A stretch of DNA of 47,536 bases from an uncultured bacterium (GTDB taxonomy: Bacteria; Verrucomicrobiota; Kiritimatiellia; PWTM01): the NCBI GenBank assembly GCA_937935255.1, contig CALGXT010000035.1:1-47536 (forward strand), written 5' to 3'. Positions 16,452 to 24,720 of this stretch are shown here, in pieces. How positions within the stretch are numbered: the first letter of the stretch is position 1; the number at the start of each line of letters is the position of its first letter. The notes below the pieces were generated by a model. The model saw only the letters and a list, made by a program, of their open reading frames with translations. It made no database searches and was not told where the DNA came from. A program made the position numbers and the translations under genes.

Positions 16452-17098
16452 GCGAGCGCAAGAACGACGGCCCCACGCCGATGGAGCGCTTCCTCGGCGG
16501 CTTGATTCCGGAAAATCCGGTCTATCGCCAGATTCTCGGCATTTGCCCCTCGCTGGCGGTGACCAACACGATGGAGGGCGCGCTGACGATGGGCGTTGCC
16601 GCCCTGTTCGTGTTGTTGTGCTCCAACATCCTGATCAGTCTGATTCGACCGCTCCTGAAACCGCATTTGCGCATTCTCGTGTTCACGCTCACGATCGCGA
16701 CCTTCGTGACGATCGCCGACCGCGTTCTGGCGGCCTATTTGTACGACATGAGCAAGCAGCTCGGGCCCTACATTCCGCTGATCATCGTCAATTGCGTCAT
16801 CATCGCGCGCTGCGAGATCTGCGCCTCCAAACAGCGGGTCTTCACGGCGGCGGCGGACGCGCTGGGTCAGGGGCTGGGCTTCACGCTGGGCCTGATGACC
16901 ATCGCGACGGTTCGCGAGATTCTCGGCTTCGGCACCTGGTTCGGCAAATGGCTCGGTTGGCGCGTCATCCCGGCGACGGCGCCGGCGCACTGGTCGAACT
17001 GGGTCATCATGATCCTCCCGCCGGGCGCGTTCCTCACGCTCGGCCTGCTGCTCGGGGTCTTCAACGCGCTGACCGCGAAGAAGGAGAAGGCGGCGTGA
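16448..17098 (+). CDS. rnfE: Rnf electron-transport complex subunit E
   Basis: A 216-residue six-helix membrane protein homologous to NqrD. Diagnostic blocks are [33 protein letters not shown] and the Cys-bearing [15 protein letters not shown]. RnfE and RnfA face opposite ways in the membrane and together hold a [2Fe-2S] cluster through such cysteines. Start ATG overlaps the rnfG stop; its stop overlaps the GTG of rnfA. Confidence 0.95.
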   Translation: MSERKNDGPTPMERFLGGLIPENPVYRQILGICPSLAVTNTMEGALTMGVAALFVLLCSNILISLIRPLLKPHLRILVFTLTIATFVTIADRVLAAYLYDMSKQLGPYIPLIIVNCVIIARCEICASKQRVFTAAADALGQGLGFTLGLMTIATVREILGFGTWFGKWLGWRVIPATAPAHWSNWVIMILPPGAFLTLGLLLGVFNALTAKKEKAA

Positions 17099-17838
17099 AC
17101 TACCTCGTCTCCGTGCTGCTGCTGGCGATTTCGACCGCATTGATCAACAACATGGTCTTCCACTATTTCGTCGGAAACTGCCCGTTCATCGGCGTTTCGC
17201 GGCGGGTGGACACGGCGTTCGGCATGGGCGCGGCGGTGACCTTCGTGGTCACGATCGCGGCGGCGCTCTCGTGGATCATGACCTATTTCGTGTTGGCGCC
17301 GGGCGCGCCGCTGACCGCGGCCGTTCTGAGACTCGTCCGACCCGGTTCGACCGCCGTCGCGGACCTGAGCATCCTCAACTACATCGTCTATATCTTTGTG
17401 ATCGCGTGGGCGGTGCAACTGGTGGAAATGTACGTCCGCAAGTTCTTCCCGCCGCTCTACAAGTCGTTCGGCGTTTTCCTGCCGTTGATCACGACGAACT
17501 GCGTCATCCTCTTCACCTGTCTGGAAATCATGAAACACGTGCCGGTGGCCGGCGCGCCGGTCGCGGAGCCGTGGGGGTTGGATCGGGCGCTGATCTTCGC
17601 GTTTTTCGCCGGCATCGGTTTCCTGATCGCGATCGTGCTGATGGCCGGAATTCGCGAGGAACTCGAGCACTGCGACGTGCCCGCGCCGCTGCGCGGGCCG
17701 GGCATCACGATGATCATCGCCGGCATCCTCGCGCTCGCTTTCCTCGGCTTCACGGGCATGGACACGACCCTCGCCCGCCGCCTCGCGCCGAAGCCTCCGC
17801 CCGCGTCCGCGGAAACCGCCGCGCGGCCGGCGCCCTGA
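17095..17838 (+). CDS. rnfA: Rnf electron-transport complex subunit A
   Basis: A 247-residue six-helix membrane protein homologous to NqrE. It shows [28 protein letters not shown] and [13 protein letters not shown], the two cysteine segments for the shared [2Fe-2S] site. It starts with GTG overlapping the rnfE stop. Its length exceeds the usual 190-200 residues because of a loop around 65-85 and a Pro/Ala-rich C-terminal tail. The operon ends here. The expected rnfB gene, encoding the ferredoxin-docking Fe-S subunit, is not present; ffh follows with its own promoter. Confidence 0.94.
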   Translation: MNYLVSVLLLAISTALINNMVFHYFVGNCPFIGVSRRVDTAFGMGAAVTFVVTIAAALSWIMTYFVLAPGAPLTAAVLRLVRPGSTAVADLSILNYIVYIFVIAWAVQLVEMYVRKFFPPLYKSFGVFLPLITTNCVILFTCLEIMKHVPVAGAPVAEPWGLDRALIFAFFAGIGFLIAIVLMAGIREELEHCDVPAPLRGPGITMIIAGILALAFLGFTGMDTTLARRLAPKPPPASAETAARPAP

Positions 17839-17893
17839 CGGCCGCGTTCCGCCCCGCCGCGCGGCGATCGCGCCCCCTCGATTCCGGCGAGGC

Positions 17894-17922
17894 TTGACAG
17901 AGATCGCCGCTTCCGGCTTTGC
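17894..17922 (+). promoter_or_regulatory. Promoter of ffh
   Basis: A consensus TTGACA (17894-17899), 17-nt spacer, weak CTTTGC (17917-17922). The ffh ATG is at 17930 with no Shine-Dalgarno sequence, again fitting a leaderless mRNA. Confidence 0.45.
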
Positions 17923-17929
17923 TCGCGGT

Positions 17930-19258
17930 ATGTTCGAAAGCCTCACAACGTCCCTGCAAAAGGTTTTCAAGAACCTGCGCGGTTATGGAAAGCTGACCGA
18001 GAAAAACGTGCAGGACGCGTTGCGCGAGGTCCGGATCGCCCTGCTGGAAGCGGACGTCCACTACGGCGTCGTCAAGGACTTCATCGCGCGCGTCCGCGAA
18101 CAATGTCTGGGCGAGGCGGTGCTCGACAGCATCACCCCGGGCCAGCAGGTCATCAAGCGCATCCACGACGAGCTGGTCCGGCTGCTGGGCGCCGAACGGC
18201 GCGATTTCGATCTTTCCGAGCGCCCCGCCGGCGTGTTGCTGCTGGGGTTGCACGGCTCCGGCAAAACCACCACGGCCGCCAAGCTGGCCGCCCGCTGGAA
18301 AAAGGAGGGGCGGCGGCCGCTGTTGGCCGCGTGCGACCTGCGGCGGCCCGCGGCCGTCGAACAATTGCGCGCGCTCGGCGCCCGCATCGCCGTGGAGGTC
18401 GCCGAGCCGCGGCCGGGCGACACCGTGCCCGCCGCCGCCCGTCGGGCGCTGGAACGGGCGCGGCAGGACGGCTTCGACACGGTCATTTTCGACAGCGGCG
18501 GCCGCTTTCAAATTGATGATGAACTGGTGGAGGAGCTGCGGGCGCTGATTGCGGAGGTTCAACCGCGCAATCGCGTGCTGGTGCTCGACGCCGCCATCGG
18601 CCAGGAATCGGTGGCCGTCGCCGAAACCTTCCATCGGGCGGTGGATTTGACCGGCCTGATCCTGACCAAGCTCGACGGCGATGCGCGCGGCGGCGCGGCG
18701 CTCTCCGTCGTCCACGTGACGGGCCGCCCGATCCTCCTGGCGGGCGCCGGCGAAAAGATCGAGGACCTGGCGCCCTTCCATCCCGATCGCATGGCGTCGC
18801 GCATACTGGGCATGGGGGATATTGTTTCGCTGGTCGAACAGGCGGAGCAAACCCTGGACCGTGAAAGCGCGGTCGAACTGGAAGAAAAGCTCCGCTCCGA
18901 CCGGCTGACGCTCGAAGATTTGCTCGCGCAAATCCGCCAGATGAAGAAGCTCGGCCCCCTCGACAAGATTCTCGAAATGCTGCCGGGCGTCGGGGCATTG
19001 CCGCCGGAAGTCCGCGCGCAAATGCGGGATCGTCCGGGCGACGAACTGAAGCGCCAGGAAGCCATCCTGTTGAGCATGACCCCGATGGAGCGGCGTCACC
19101 CGGAACGGATTGACGGGCGCCGACGGGCCCGAATCGCCCGCGGCAGCGGCACGACCCCCGCCGACGTCAACGATCTGTTGCGCCAGTTCGACCGCCTGCG
19201 AAAGATGATGAAGCAAATGCGGAATCAACAAAAGAGATTGCCTCGGCTCCCGTTTTAG
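17930..19258 (+). CDS. ffh: Signal recognition particle GTPase Ffh
   Basis: A 442-residue NG-M protein that binds 4.5S RNA and signal sequences and docks nascent chains to FtsY. The N domain (MFESLTTSLQKVFKNLRGYGKLTEKNVQDALREVRIALLEADV) is classic. G1 is GLHGSGKTTTAAKLA, G2 is DLRRPAAVEQL, G4 is TKLDGDARGGAALS, and the closing GAGEKIEDLAPFHPDRMASRILGMGD is intact. G3 reads DSGGR instead of the near-universal DTAGR, an unusual change. The M domain shows MKKLGPLDKILEMLPG, MTPMERRHPERI and an RNA-binding RRRARIARGSG. The ATG at 17930 is preferred over an upstream TTG that lies in the -35 box. Confidence 0.94.
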   Translation: MFESLTTSLQKVFKNLRGYGKLTEKNVQDALREVRIALLEADVHYGVVKDFIARVREQCLGEAVLDSITPGQQVIKRIHDELVRLLGAERRDFDLSERPAGVLLLGLHGSGKTTTAAKLAARWKKEGRRPLLAACDLRRPAAVEQLRALGARIAVEVAEPRPGDTVPAAARRALERARQDGFDTVIFDSGGRFQIDDELVEELRALIAEVQPRNRVLVLDAAIGQESVAVAETFHRAVDLTGLILTKLDGDARGGAALSVVHVTGRPILLAGAGEKIEDLAPFHPDRMASRILGMGDIVSLVEQAEQTLDRESAVELEEKLRSDRLTLEDLLAQIRQMKKLGPLDKILEMLPGVGALPPEVRAQMRDRPGDELKRQEAILLSMTPMERRHPERIDGRRRARIARGSGTTPADVNDLLRQFDRLRKMMKQMRNQQKRLPRLPF

Positions 19259-19266
19259 CGTATAAA
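19238..19266 (+). promoter_or_regulatory. Promoter of the rpsP-khpA-trmD-rplS genes
   Basis: TTGCCT (19238-19243), 17-nt spacer, TATAAA (19261-19266), overlapping the ffh stop. The leader to the rpsP ATG is about 65 nt and contains CGGCC-TCTC-GGCCG (19290-19303), a short hairpin. Confidence 0.55.
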
Positions 19267-19337
19267 AGAGATTTTACGAAGGGCGCGGAGCGGCCTCTCG
19301 GCCGGCGCGCGGTTTCGCAGCGGAAAGGCATGCACAC

Positions 19338-19619
19338 ATGGCAGTCAAGGTGAGATTGCGTCGGGTGGGCGGACGAAAAGTCCCCTTTTTCCGAATCGTG
19401 GCCGCGGATGAGCGATTCGCCACGAGCGGACGTTTCCTCGAAAATCTCGGCTGGTACGACCCGAAGAAAAAAGGGGAAAACTGCTCCATCAACCTCGATC
19501 GAGTGCGGTACTGGCAGGATCGCGGGGCGCACCTTTCGGACACCGTGCGCAGCCTCGTGAAACGCGCGAAACCGACGGCGGGCGACGCCGCGGATGCGGA
19601 AAAATCGGCCGCCTCCTGA
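19338..19619 (+). CDS. rpsP: Small ribosomal subunit protein bS16
   Basis: A 93-residue ribosomal protein: MAVKVRLRRVGGRKVPFFRIVAADERFATSGRFLENLGWYDP followed by the tail of bS16, ending in a short Ala/Asp-rich extension. It binds 16S rRNA in the body of the 30S subunit. It heads the gene group with khpA, trmD and rplS, in the usual order except that rimM is missing. Confidence 0.96.
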   Translation: MAVKVRLRRVGGRKVPFFRIVAADERFATSGRFLENLGWYDPKKKGENCSINLDRVRYWQDRGAHLSDTVRSLVKRAKPTAGDAADAEKSAAS

Positions 19620-19640
19620 TCGGCGCCCCGGCACTTTGGC

Positions 19641-19871
19641 ATGAAGGAGATTTTGGAGTCCATCATTCGCGCGCTCGTGGATCATCCCGACCGCGTTCGC
19701 GTCTCGGAGGTGGACGGCGACAAAACGATATTCTTCGAATTGCGATGCCATCCCGACGATCTGGGCCGAGTGATCGGCAAGGGCGGCAAAACGATCGGCG
19801 CGATCCGCGGCGTGCTTTCCGCCATCGCGCAGCGCGCGGGACGCCGTACGCTTATCGAAGTGGTGCAGTAG
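19641..19871 (+). CDS. khpA: KH-domain RNA-binding protein KhpA
   Basis: A 76-residue single KH domain protein (YlqC/KhpA). The GxxG loop is in RVIGKGGKTIGAIRGVL, preceded by the conserved N-terminal MKEILESIIRALVDHPDRVRV. It binds structured RNA and often acts with KhpB. It stands in the position between rpsP and trmD where rimM is common in other bacteria. Confidence 0.94.
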   Translation: MKEILESIIRALVDHPDRVRVSEVDGDKTIFFELRCHPDDLGRVIGKGGKTIGAIRGVLSAIAQRAGRRTLIEVVQ

Positions 19872-19883
19872 CCGCGGCCCCGT

Positions 19884-20606
19884 ATGGAGGGCGCCCTCCA
19901 GATTGACATCGTCACCCTGTTTCCGGGAATGCTTTCCGGGTTTCTCGGCGAGAGCATCCTGAAACGGGCGGCGCGTTCGGGCGCCGTGTCGTTCCGGCTG
20001 GTCAACCCGCGGGACTTCACGACCGACGCGCACCGCACCGCCGACGATCGGCCCTATGGCGGCGGGCCGGGGATGGTGCTGAAATGCGAGCCGGTGTTCG
20101 CGGCGGTGGAATCGGTTCGCGGCGACGATGCGCGGGTGGTGCTGTTGACGCCGCAAGGCCGGCGCTTCACGCAGGCCGTGGCGGCGGAGCTGGCGCGCGA
20201 GCGGCATTTGACGCTGATCTGCGGCCACTATGAAGGCGTGGACGAACGGATCCGGATCGGGTTGGCCGACGACGAGATCAGTATTGGAGATTATATTTTG
20301 ACCAACGGCGCGCTCGCCGCCGCCGTCGTGGCCGACGCCGTCGTCCGGCTGCGCGCCGGCGTCCTGGGCGCGGCCGACGCCACGGCGGAAGAGTCGTTCA
20401 GCGGCGGGCGGCTGGAATATCCGCAGTACACGCGGCCCGCGGAGTTCCGCGGCATGCGGGTGCCGGAAGCGCTGCTTTCCGGAGACCACGCGGCGGTCGC
20501 CCGCTGGCGCGCCGAACAAGCGCTGCGGCGAACGCGAGAGCGCCGGCCCGATCTGCTGGATGCGACAACGCCGAAGAGAAGGGGATATCGGAAAGCGGAA
20601 GGATGA
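19884..20606 (+). CDS. trmD: tRNA (guanine-N1)-methyltransferase TrmD
   Basis: A 240-residue SPOUT-class enzyme that methylates G37 of tRNAs with S-adenosylmethionine. Motifs in order: [41 protein letters not shown], and the trefoil-knot segment [16 protein letters not shown]; the C-terminal helical domain contains [28 protein letters not shown]. Length is normal. It begins 12 bp after khpA and is followed immediately by rplS. Confidence 0.96.
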   Translation: MEGALQIDIVTLFPGMLSGFLGESILKRAARSGAVSFRLVNPRDFTTDAHRTADDRPYGGGPGMVLKCEPVFAAVESVRGDDARVVLLTPQGRRFTQAVAAELARERHLTLICGHYEGVDERIRIGLADDEISIGDYILTNGALAAAVVADAVVRLRAGVLGAADATAEESFSGGRLEYPQYTRPAEFRGMRVPEALLSGDHAAVARWRAEQALRRTRERRPDLLDATTPKRRGYRKAEG

Positions 20607-20610
20607 ACCT

Positions 20611-21036
20611 ATGAGCAAGACGAATGTGCTGGAAAAGATTGACCGGGAAAACCGCCGGCCGACGCCGCTCGGCGATTTCGACGTGGGCGACAATGTGAAA
20701 GTGCATGTGCGGATTCGCGAGGGCGACAAGGAGCGCATTCAGGTTTTCTCGGGCGCGGTGATCGCGCGCGACGGGCGCGGCGCCACCGAGACCTTCACGG
20801 TCCGCCGCGTTTCTTTCGGCGAGGGGATCGAACGCGTGTTCCCGGTGCATTCGCCCTTCGTCACGAAAGTGGAGAAAATCTCGCGGGGCCGCACGCGCCG
20901 CGCGAAACTCTACTATCTGCGAAAACGCTCCGGAAAATCCGCCCGGCTGAAATCCGAGGTCGAGTCGCGGGCGGACGCCGAAGCCGCCGCCGCGGACGCT
21001 CCGGCGGCGGACGCGGCGCCCGCGCCGGCGAATTGA
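20611..21036 (+). CDS. rplS: Large ribosomal subunit protein bL19
   Basis: A 141-residue protein with the bL19 core ([74 protein letters not shown]) located at the 30S-50S interface. A GGAAGG precedes the ATG at 20611. The last 25 residues form an Ala/Asp-rich tail beyond the usual end near residue 115. Confidence 0.96.
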   Translation: MSKTNVLEKIDRENRRPTPLGDFDVGDNVKVHVRIREGDKERIQVFSGAVIARDGRGATETFTVRRVSFGEGIERVFPVHSPFVTKVEKISRGRTRRAKLYYLRKRSGKSARLKSEVESRADAEAAAADAPAADAAPAPAN

Positions 21037-21050
21037 ACCGGAGCGGCGCG

Positions 21051-21698
21051 ATGCTCGACTTCGAGCGGTCGGAGTGGGCGCTCGGTCGCCGACGCGTCGC
21101 GGGTATTGACGAAGCCGGACGCGGACCGCTCGCGGGGCCGGTGTTCGCCGCCGCCGTGATCTTCGAACCCGTTTTCGCCGAGCGCGAAGGCGCGGGATTG
21201 CTGCGGGGACTGACCGATTCCAAAAAACTGAGCCCGGGCGCGCGCGATCGCTTTTTTGCGCTGTTGACCGCCCGCCCGGAGATCGTTTTCGCGATCGCCG
21301 AAGCCTCCCGCGAGGAAATCGATCGTCTGAATATTTGGGGCGCGACCCGCCTCGCCATGCGTCGCGCCGCCGAGGCGCTGCGCCCCGCCGCCGAGGCGTT
21401 TCTGGTGGATGGCCCGCGCGCGCCCGACTTGCCCGCGCCCGCGACGCCCATCATCGGCGGCGACGGGCGCTCGCTTTCGATCGCGGCGGCCAGCGTCCTC
21501 GCCAAGGTCGCCCGCGACCGTCGCATGACCGATGTGGATCGGCAATGGCCCGGCTATGGTTTCGCCCGGCACAAGGGATACGGCACGCGCACGCATCTCG
21601 AGGCGCTGGCGCGTTTGGGGCCGTGTCCTGAACACCGCCGATCCTTCGCGCCCGTCGCCGCCGCCGTCGGCGGCGGGGAACGAGGCTTGATATTATGA
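21051..21698 (+). CDS. rnhB: Ribonuclease HII
   Basis: A 215-residue type 2 RNase H that removes ribonucleotides from DNA. The active site begins with GIDEAGRGPLAGPV (Asp20, Glu21), with a later acidic strand AFLVDGPRAPDLP and the block SIAAASVLAKVARDRRM...GYGFARHKGYGT. GGAG 7 nt before ATG 21051 supports this start over an upstream TTG. It is downstream of rplS, as in many bacteria, and overlaps the helicase start (ATGA). Confidence 0.94.
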   Translation: MLDFERSEWALGRRRVAGIDEAGRGPLAGPVFAAAVIFEPVFAEREGAGLLRGLTDSKKLSPGARDRFFALLTARPEIVFAIAEASREEIDRLNIWGATRLAMRRAAEALRPAAEAFLVDGPRAPDLPAPATPIIGGDGRSLSIAAASVLAKVARDRRMTDVDRQWPGYGFARHKGYGTRTHLEALARLGPCPEHRRSFAPVAAAVGGGERGLIL

Positions 21699-23254
21699 TA
21701 CGAAAATTATGGTCCAAATTGAGCCGGATTGCCCGCGGAAAGCGCGCGGCGCCCGCGACGCCGGCGCCGCTCTCGAAACCTTCCCCTTCGGCATCCGCCG
21801 CTCATGCCCCTCGGCATCCCGGCGATCGGCCCGCGCGCGCGCCGGAAAGGCGTCCGAGCGGCGGGACGCCGCGACCCTCTCCGCGGCAGGACGGCGAACG
21901 AACGCCCTCGGCGCAAAAAGGCGAGGGGATCGGTTCCACCGGCTTCCCGCGCGAAGAGAACCCTTGGACCCCGGCCTCCTTCGATGTGCCGCCCGCCGAG
22001 GGCAAAACCCGCTTTCAGGATTTCGACCTGCCGCCCGAGTTGCTGCATGCGATCGCGGATTTGGGCTTCCGGTACTGCACGCCCATCCAGGCGGCCGCGC
22101 TCCCCGCCGCCCTGCGGGGCGAGGATGTCGCCGGCCGCGCGCAAACCGGCACCGGCAAAACCGCGGCGTTTCTGCTGGCGATCATGACGCGGCTGCTGCG
22201 GCAGCCGCCGGCGCAACGCCGACTGCCCGGCGCCCCCCGCGCATTGATCATCGCGCCCACCCGCGAACTCGTCCTCCAGATCGTCCGCGACGCCGAGGCC
22301 CTGGGCCGCTATACCGGTTTGCGCACAATCGCCCTTTTCGGCGGCGCCGAATACCGGAAACAACGCCAAATTCTGGCTCGCGAGAACGTGGATATCGTCG
22401 CCGCCACACCCGGGCGCCTGCTCGATTTCCACGGCCGCCACGAGGTTCAACTGCGCCAGGTCGAAATTCTCGTGATTGACGAGGCCGACCGCATGCTCGA
22501 TATGGGCTTCATCCCCGATGTCCGCCGCATCGTGTACGCGACGCCGCCGAAACATCGGCGGCAAACGCTGCTGTTCAGCGCCACGCTGACGTCCGACGTC
22601 ATGCGTCTGGCCTCGAGCTGGATGCGCGAGATTCATCGCGTGGATATCGCGCCGGAACAGGTCGCGGTGGACACCGTCGAGCAAGTGTTCTACATCGTCA
22701 CCGCCCGCGAAAAGTTCCCCGTGCTTTTCAATTTCCTGCGCGCCGAGCCGTGGGATCGCGTGCTGCTCTTCGTCAACCGACGCGTCACCGCGGAACGGCT
22801 CACCCGCGAGTTGCGGCGTCATCGCCTCGCCGCGGAGCTGATCTCCGGCGCCCTCGCGCAGGAGAAACGGACGCGGACGCTGGAGGCGTTCCGCGAGGGC
22901 CGAGTCCGCATCCTCGTCGCCACCGACGTCGCCGGGCGCGGCCTGCACATCGAGGGCATCAGCCACGTCGTCAATTACAACGTGCCGATAGATCCGGAGG
23001 ATTATGTCCATCGCATCGGACGCACCGGGCGCGCCGGGGCCCGAGGCGTCTCGATCACCTTCGCTTGCGAGGAGGAGTCTTTCTATATTCCGCCCATCGA
23101 GGAACTGATCGGCCGCCCGATCAAATGCGTCCACCCCGATGACGCATGGCTGCGATTGCCGCCCGACGTACAGCCCCTGCCGGACGAGGGGCCGATCGAG
23201 CGCCCGCCGCCTCGCCGCAGCGGTCGCCCCGCCGGCGGAAGGCGCCGGCGGTAA
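21695..23254 (+). CDS. DEAD-box ATP-dependent RNA helicase
   Basis: A 519-residue RNA helicase of the RhlB/RhlE group. After a basic, Pro/Ser-rich disordered N-terminus of about 100 residues come the Q-motif (FRYCTPIQAAALPAALRG), motif I AQTGTGKT, Ia PTREL, Ib TPGRL, motif II DEAD, motif III SAT, then motif IV LLFVNRR, motif V TDVAGRGLHI and motif VI HRIGRTGR. A short basic C-terminal tail (RRSGRPAGGRRRR) may bind RNA. It could act in mRNA turnover or ribosome assembly, the latter hinted by neighbouring ribosomal genes. Confidence 0.93.
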   Translation: MIRKLWSKLSRIARGKRAAPATPAPLSKPSPSASAAHAPRHPGDRPARAPERRPSGGTPRPSPRQDGERTPSAQKGEGIGSTGFPREENPWTPASFDVPPAEGKTRFQDFDLPPELLHAIADLGFRYCTPIQAAALPAALRGEDVAGRAQTGTGKTAAFLLAIMTRLLRQPPAQRRLPGAPRALIIAPTRELVLQIVRDAEALGRYTGLRTIALFGGAEYRKQRQILARENVDIVAATPGRLLDFHGRHEVQLRQVEILVIDEADRMLDMGFIPDVRRIVYATPPKHRRQTLLFSATLTSDVMRLASSWMREIHRVDIAPEQVAVDTVEQVFYIVTAREKFPVLFNFLRAEPWDRVLLFVNRRVTAERLTRELRRHRLAAELISGALAQEKRTRTLEAFREGRVRILVATDVAGRGLHIEGISHVVNYNVPIDPEDYVHRIGRTGRAGARGVSITFACEEESFYIPPIEELIGRPIKCVHPDDAWLRLPPDVQPLPDEGPIERPPPRRSGRPAGGRRRR

Positions 23255-23265
23255 CGATTGCCACC

Positions 23266-23695
23266 AGGGACAGAGATATAGTTTCGGGCGCGCTGGCGAA
23301 AGAGAAAGGGACAGAGAAATAGTTTCGGGCCGCGGGAACAGATCGGAATGGGAGTCGGCAGGGACAGACACCTATTCTCAAGTCGTTGATACGCAGCCTT
23401 CTGCCACTTCCGCCGCTCCCTGTTGATGCGCATCTCGACGCATATTCACTGTCCCCATCGCCTGCCGGACCGCGCCCCGTGTAGGCCGGCTTGTTCGCAG
23501 CGGCGTATGCCGCGACGAAAAGCCGGCATAGCATAGTCCTCTTCTTCGTTCGCTCTTGCCGCCTTTTTCGTATCGCGAAACAAGGCGGCCTGCACAACAA
23601 ACGCGGCGGGGCGGGCAGATCGCCCGGCGCAGCGTCAGCGAAGCCGGATTCCCTCTCCGCCGGTTGCGCCTTTATTTCTCTGTCCCCGTATTCTC
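23266..23695. repeat. REP/REPIN-like repeat cluster
   Basis: In the 518-bp gap between the helicase and menA-like genes, a 24-bp unit starting AGGGACAGAGATATAGTTTC occurs at 23266-23289 and again at 23307-23330 with a single T-to-A difference. A partial copy, AGGGACAGACACCTATTCTC, begins at 23360. An inverted copy (TATTTCTCTGTCCC) is at 23673-23686. A strong stem-loop (GCCGCCTTTTTCG / CGAAACAAGGCGGC, one bulge) sits at 23558-23589. The 'GGGACAG...' text resembles sequences found next to REP-associated tyrosine transposases, but no transposase gene is here. I see no protein gene in this gap. Confidence 0.5.
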
Positions 23696-23735
23696 CGGCG
23701 TGGCGGGCTCTGTTCCTTGCGGCCAACCCCTCGCG

Positions 23736-23764
23736 TTGCAGAAATGTGACGGTTGGGGTAGGCT
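23736..23764 (+). promoter_or_regulatory. Putative promoter for the menA-like gene
   Basis: TTGCAG (23736-23741), 17-nt spacer, TAGGCT (23759-23764), then 8 nt to ATG 23773. No Shine-Dalgarno sequence is near, suggesting a leaderless transcript. Confidence 0.45.
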
Positions 23765-23772
23765 ATTCGATT

Positions 23773-24720
23773 ATGAGCGCTGAATCTCTGCCTTCCCCTT
23801 TGCGGCGCTGGATCGTGGCCGCGCGTCCCTGGGCGTTGCCGGCATCCGTGATGCCGGTGCTCTTCGGAACGGTATTGGCCCTCGCCATGAAACCGGCGGC
23901 CGGATTTCGCCCTCTCGGTTTTCTGGCGGCTCTGCTCGCGATGGTGCTGTTGCATACCGGAGCGAACATGTTGAGCGATGTGTTCGATTTTCGCCGCGGC
24001 CTGGATCGCGAGCCGACGCCGGTCAGTGGGGCCATTGTCCGGGGCTGGTTGAGCGTGGGCGCCGTCGCGCGCGCGGCAATCCTATTGATCGCGCTCGGCG
24101 CCGCGCTGGGCGTCGGGCTGGCGCTCCGTTATAGCCGCGATCTCTGGTGGATCGGCAGCGTCGGCGTGCTCATTGGTGTCGCCTACTCCGCCCTCAAGGC
24201 GCTGGCCCTGGGCGATCTCGCAGTGCTGTTGAATTTCGGTTTGCTGGGCGCCTCCGGCGCGTGGACTGTGCAGACCGGACGCTTTTCATGGTATCCGTTC
24301 ATCTGCGCGATTCCGATGGGCTTGCTGGTGATTGCCATTCTCCACGCGAACAACTGGCGCGACATCGCCGGCGACGGCCGCGCGCGGGTTCGCACGGTCG
24401 CGTCGCTGCTGGGGGATGACGGCGCTCTGCATTATTATGGCTTCTTGATTTTCGCTCCTTTTGGGTTGTTGGCCGCGTTGATCTGGGCGCCCCCCGGATT
24501 GGCGCTCGAGGCGCCGGGATTGCCGGCGACCGCGGCCATCGCGCTTTTGGCGATTCCGAAGGCTGCCGGGCTCTGGGCGCGGGCGGTTCGCCGGCATCAG
24601 CCTCGAAATCCGCTTGATTTTGTGGCGCTCGACGGTGCGACCGCCCAATTGAACCTGCTGTTCGGCGCGCTCGCGACCGCAGGCGTGCTGGTTTTCGTCC
24701 TTCGGGAACGGTGGCTGTGA
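23773..24720 (+). CDS. menA: UbiA-family prenyltransferase, probably MenA
   Basis: A 315-residue membrane prenyltransferase with about eight helices. The first Asp-rich motif is NMLSDVFDFRRGLD and the second is ANNWRDIAGDGRARVRT, the pattern of 1,4-dihydroxy-2-naphthoate polyprenyltransferases. It would attach the isoprenoid tail in menaquinone synthesis. The N-terminal RRWIVAARPWALPASVMPVLFGT is also typical of MenA. No other men genes are nearby, so another UbiA-type acceptor cannot be excluded. It overlaps the following CPBP gene (GTGA). Confidence 0.8.
   Translation: MSAESLPSPLRRWIVAARPWALPASVMPVLFGTVLALAMKPAAGFRPLGFLAALLAMVLLHTGANMLSDVFDFRRGLDREPTPVSGAIVRGWLSVGAVARAAILLIALGAALGVGLALRYSRDLWWIGSVGVLIGVAYSALKALALGDLAVLLNFGLLGASGAWTVQTGRFSWYPFICAIPMGLLVIAILHANNWRDIAGDGRARVRTVASLLGDDGALHYYGFLIFAPFGLLAALIWAPPGLALEAPGLPATAAIALLAIPKAAGLWARAVRRHQPRNPLDFVALDGATAQLNLLFGALATAGVLVFVLRERWL

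Noticed and set aside
17894-17929. Upstream TTG start for ffh
   Set aside because: The TTG lies in the -35 box, and the family's N-terminus begins at MFESL.
16211-17970. Long minus-strand frames across rnfE/rnfA
   Set aside because: They are antisense to conserved membrane subunits and encode His/Arg/Asp-rich text without domains.
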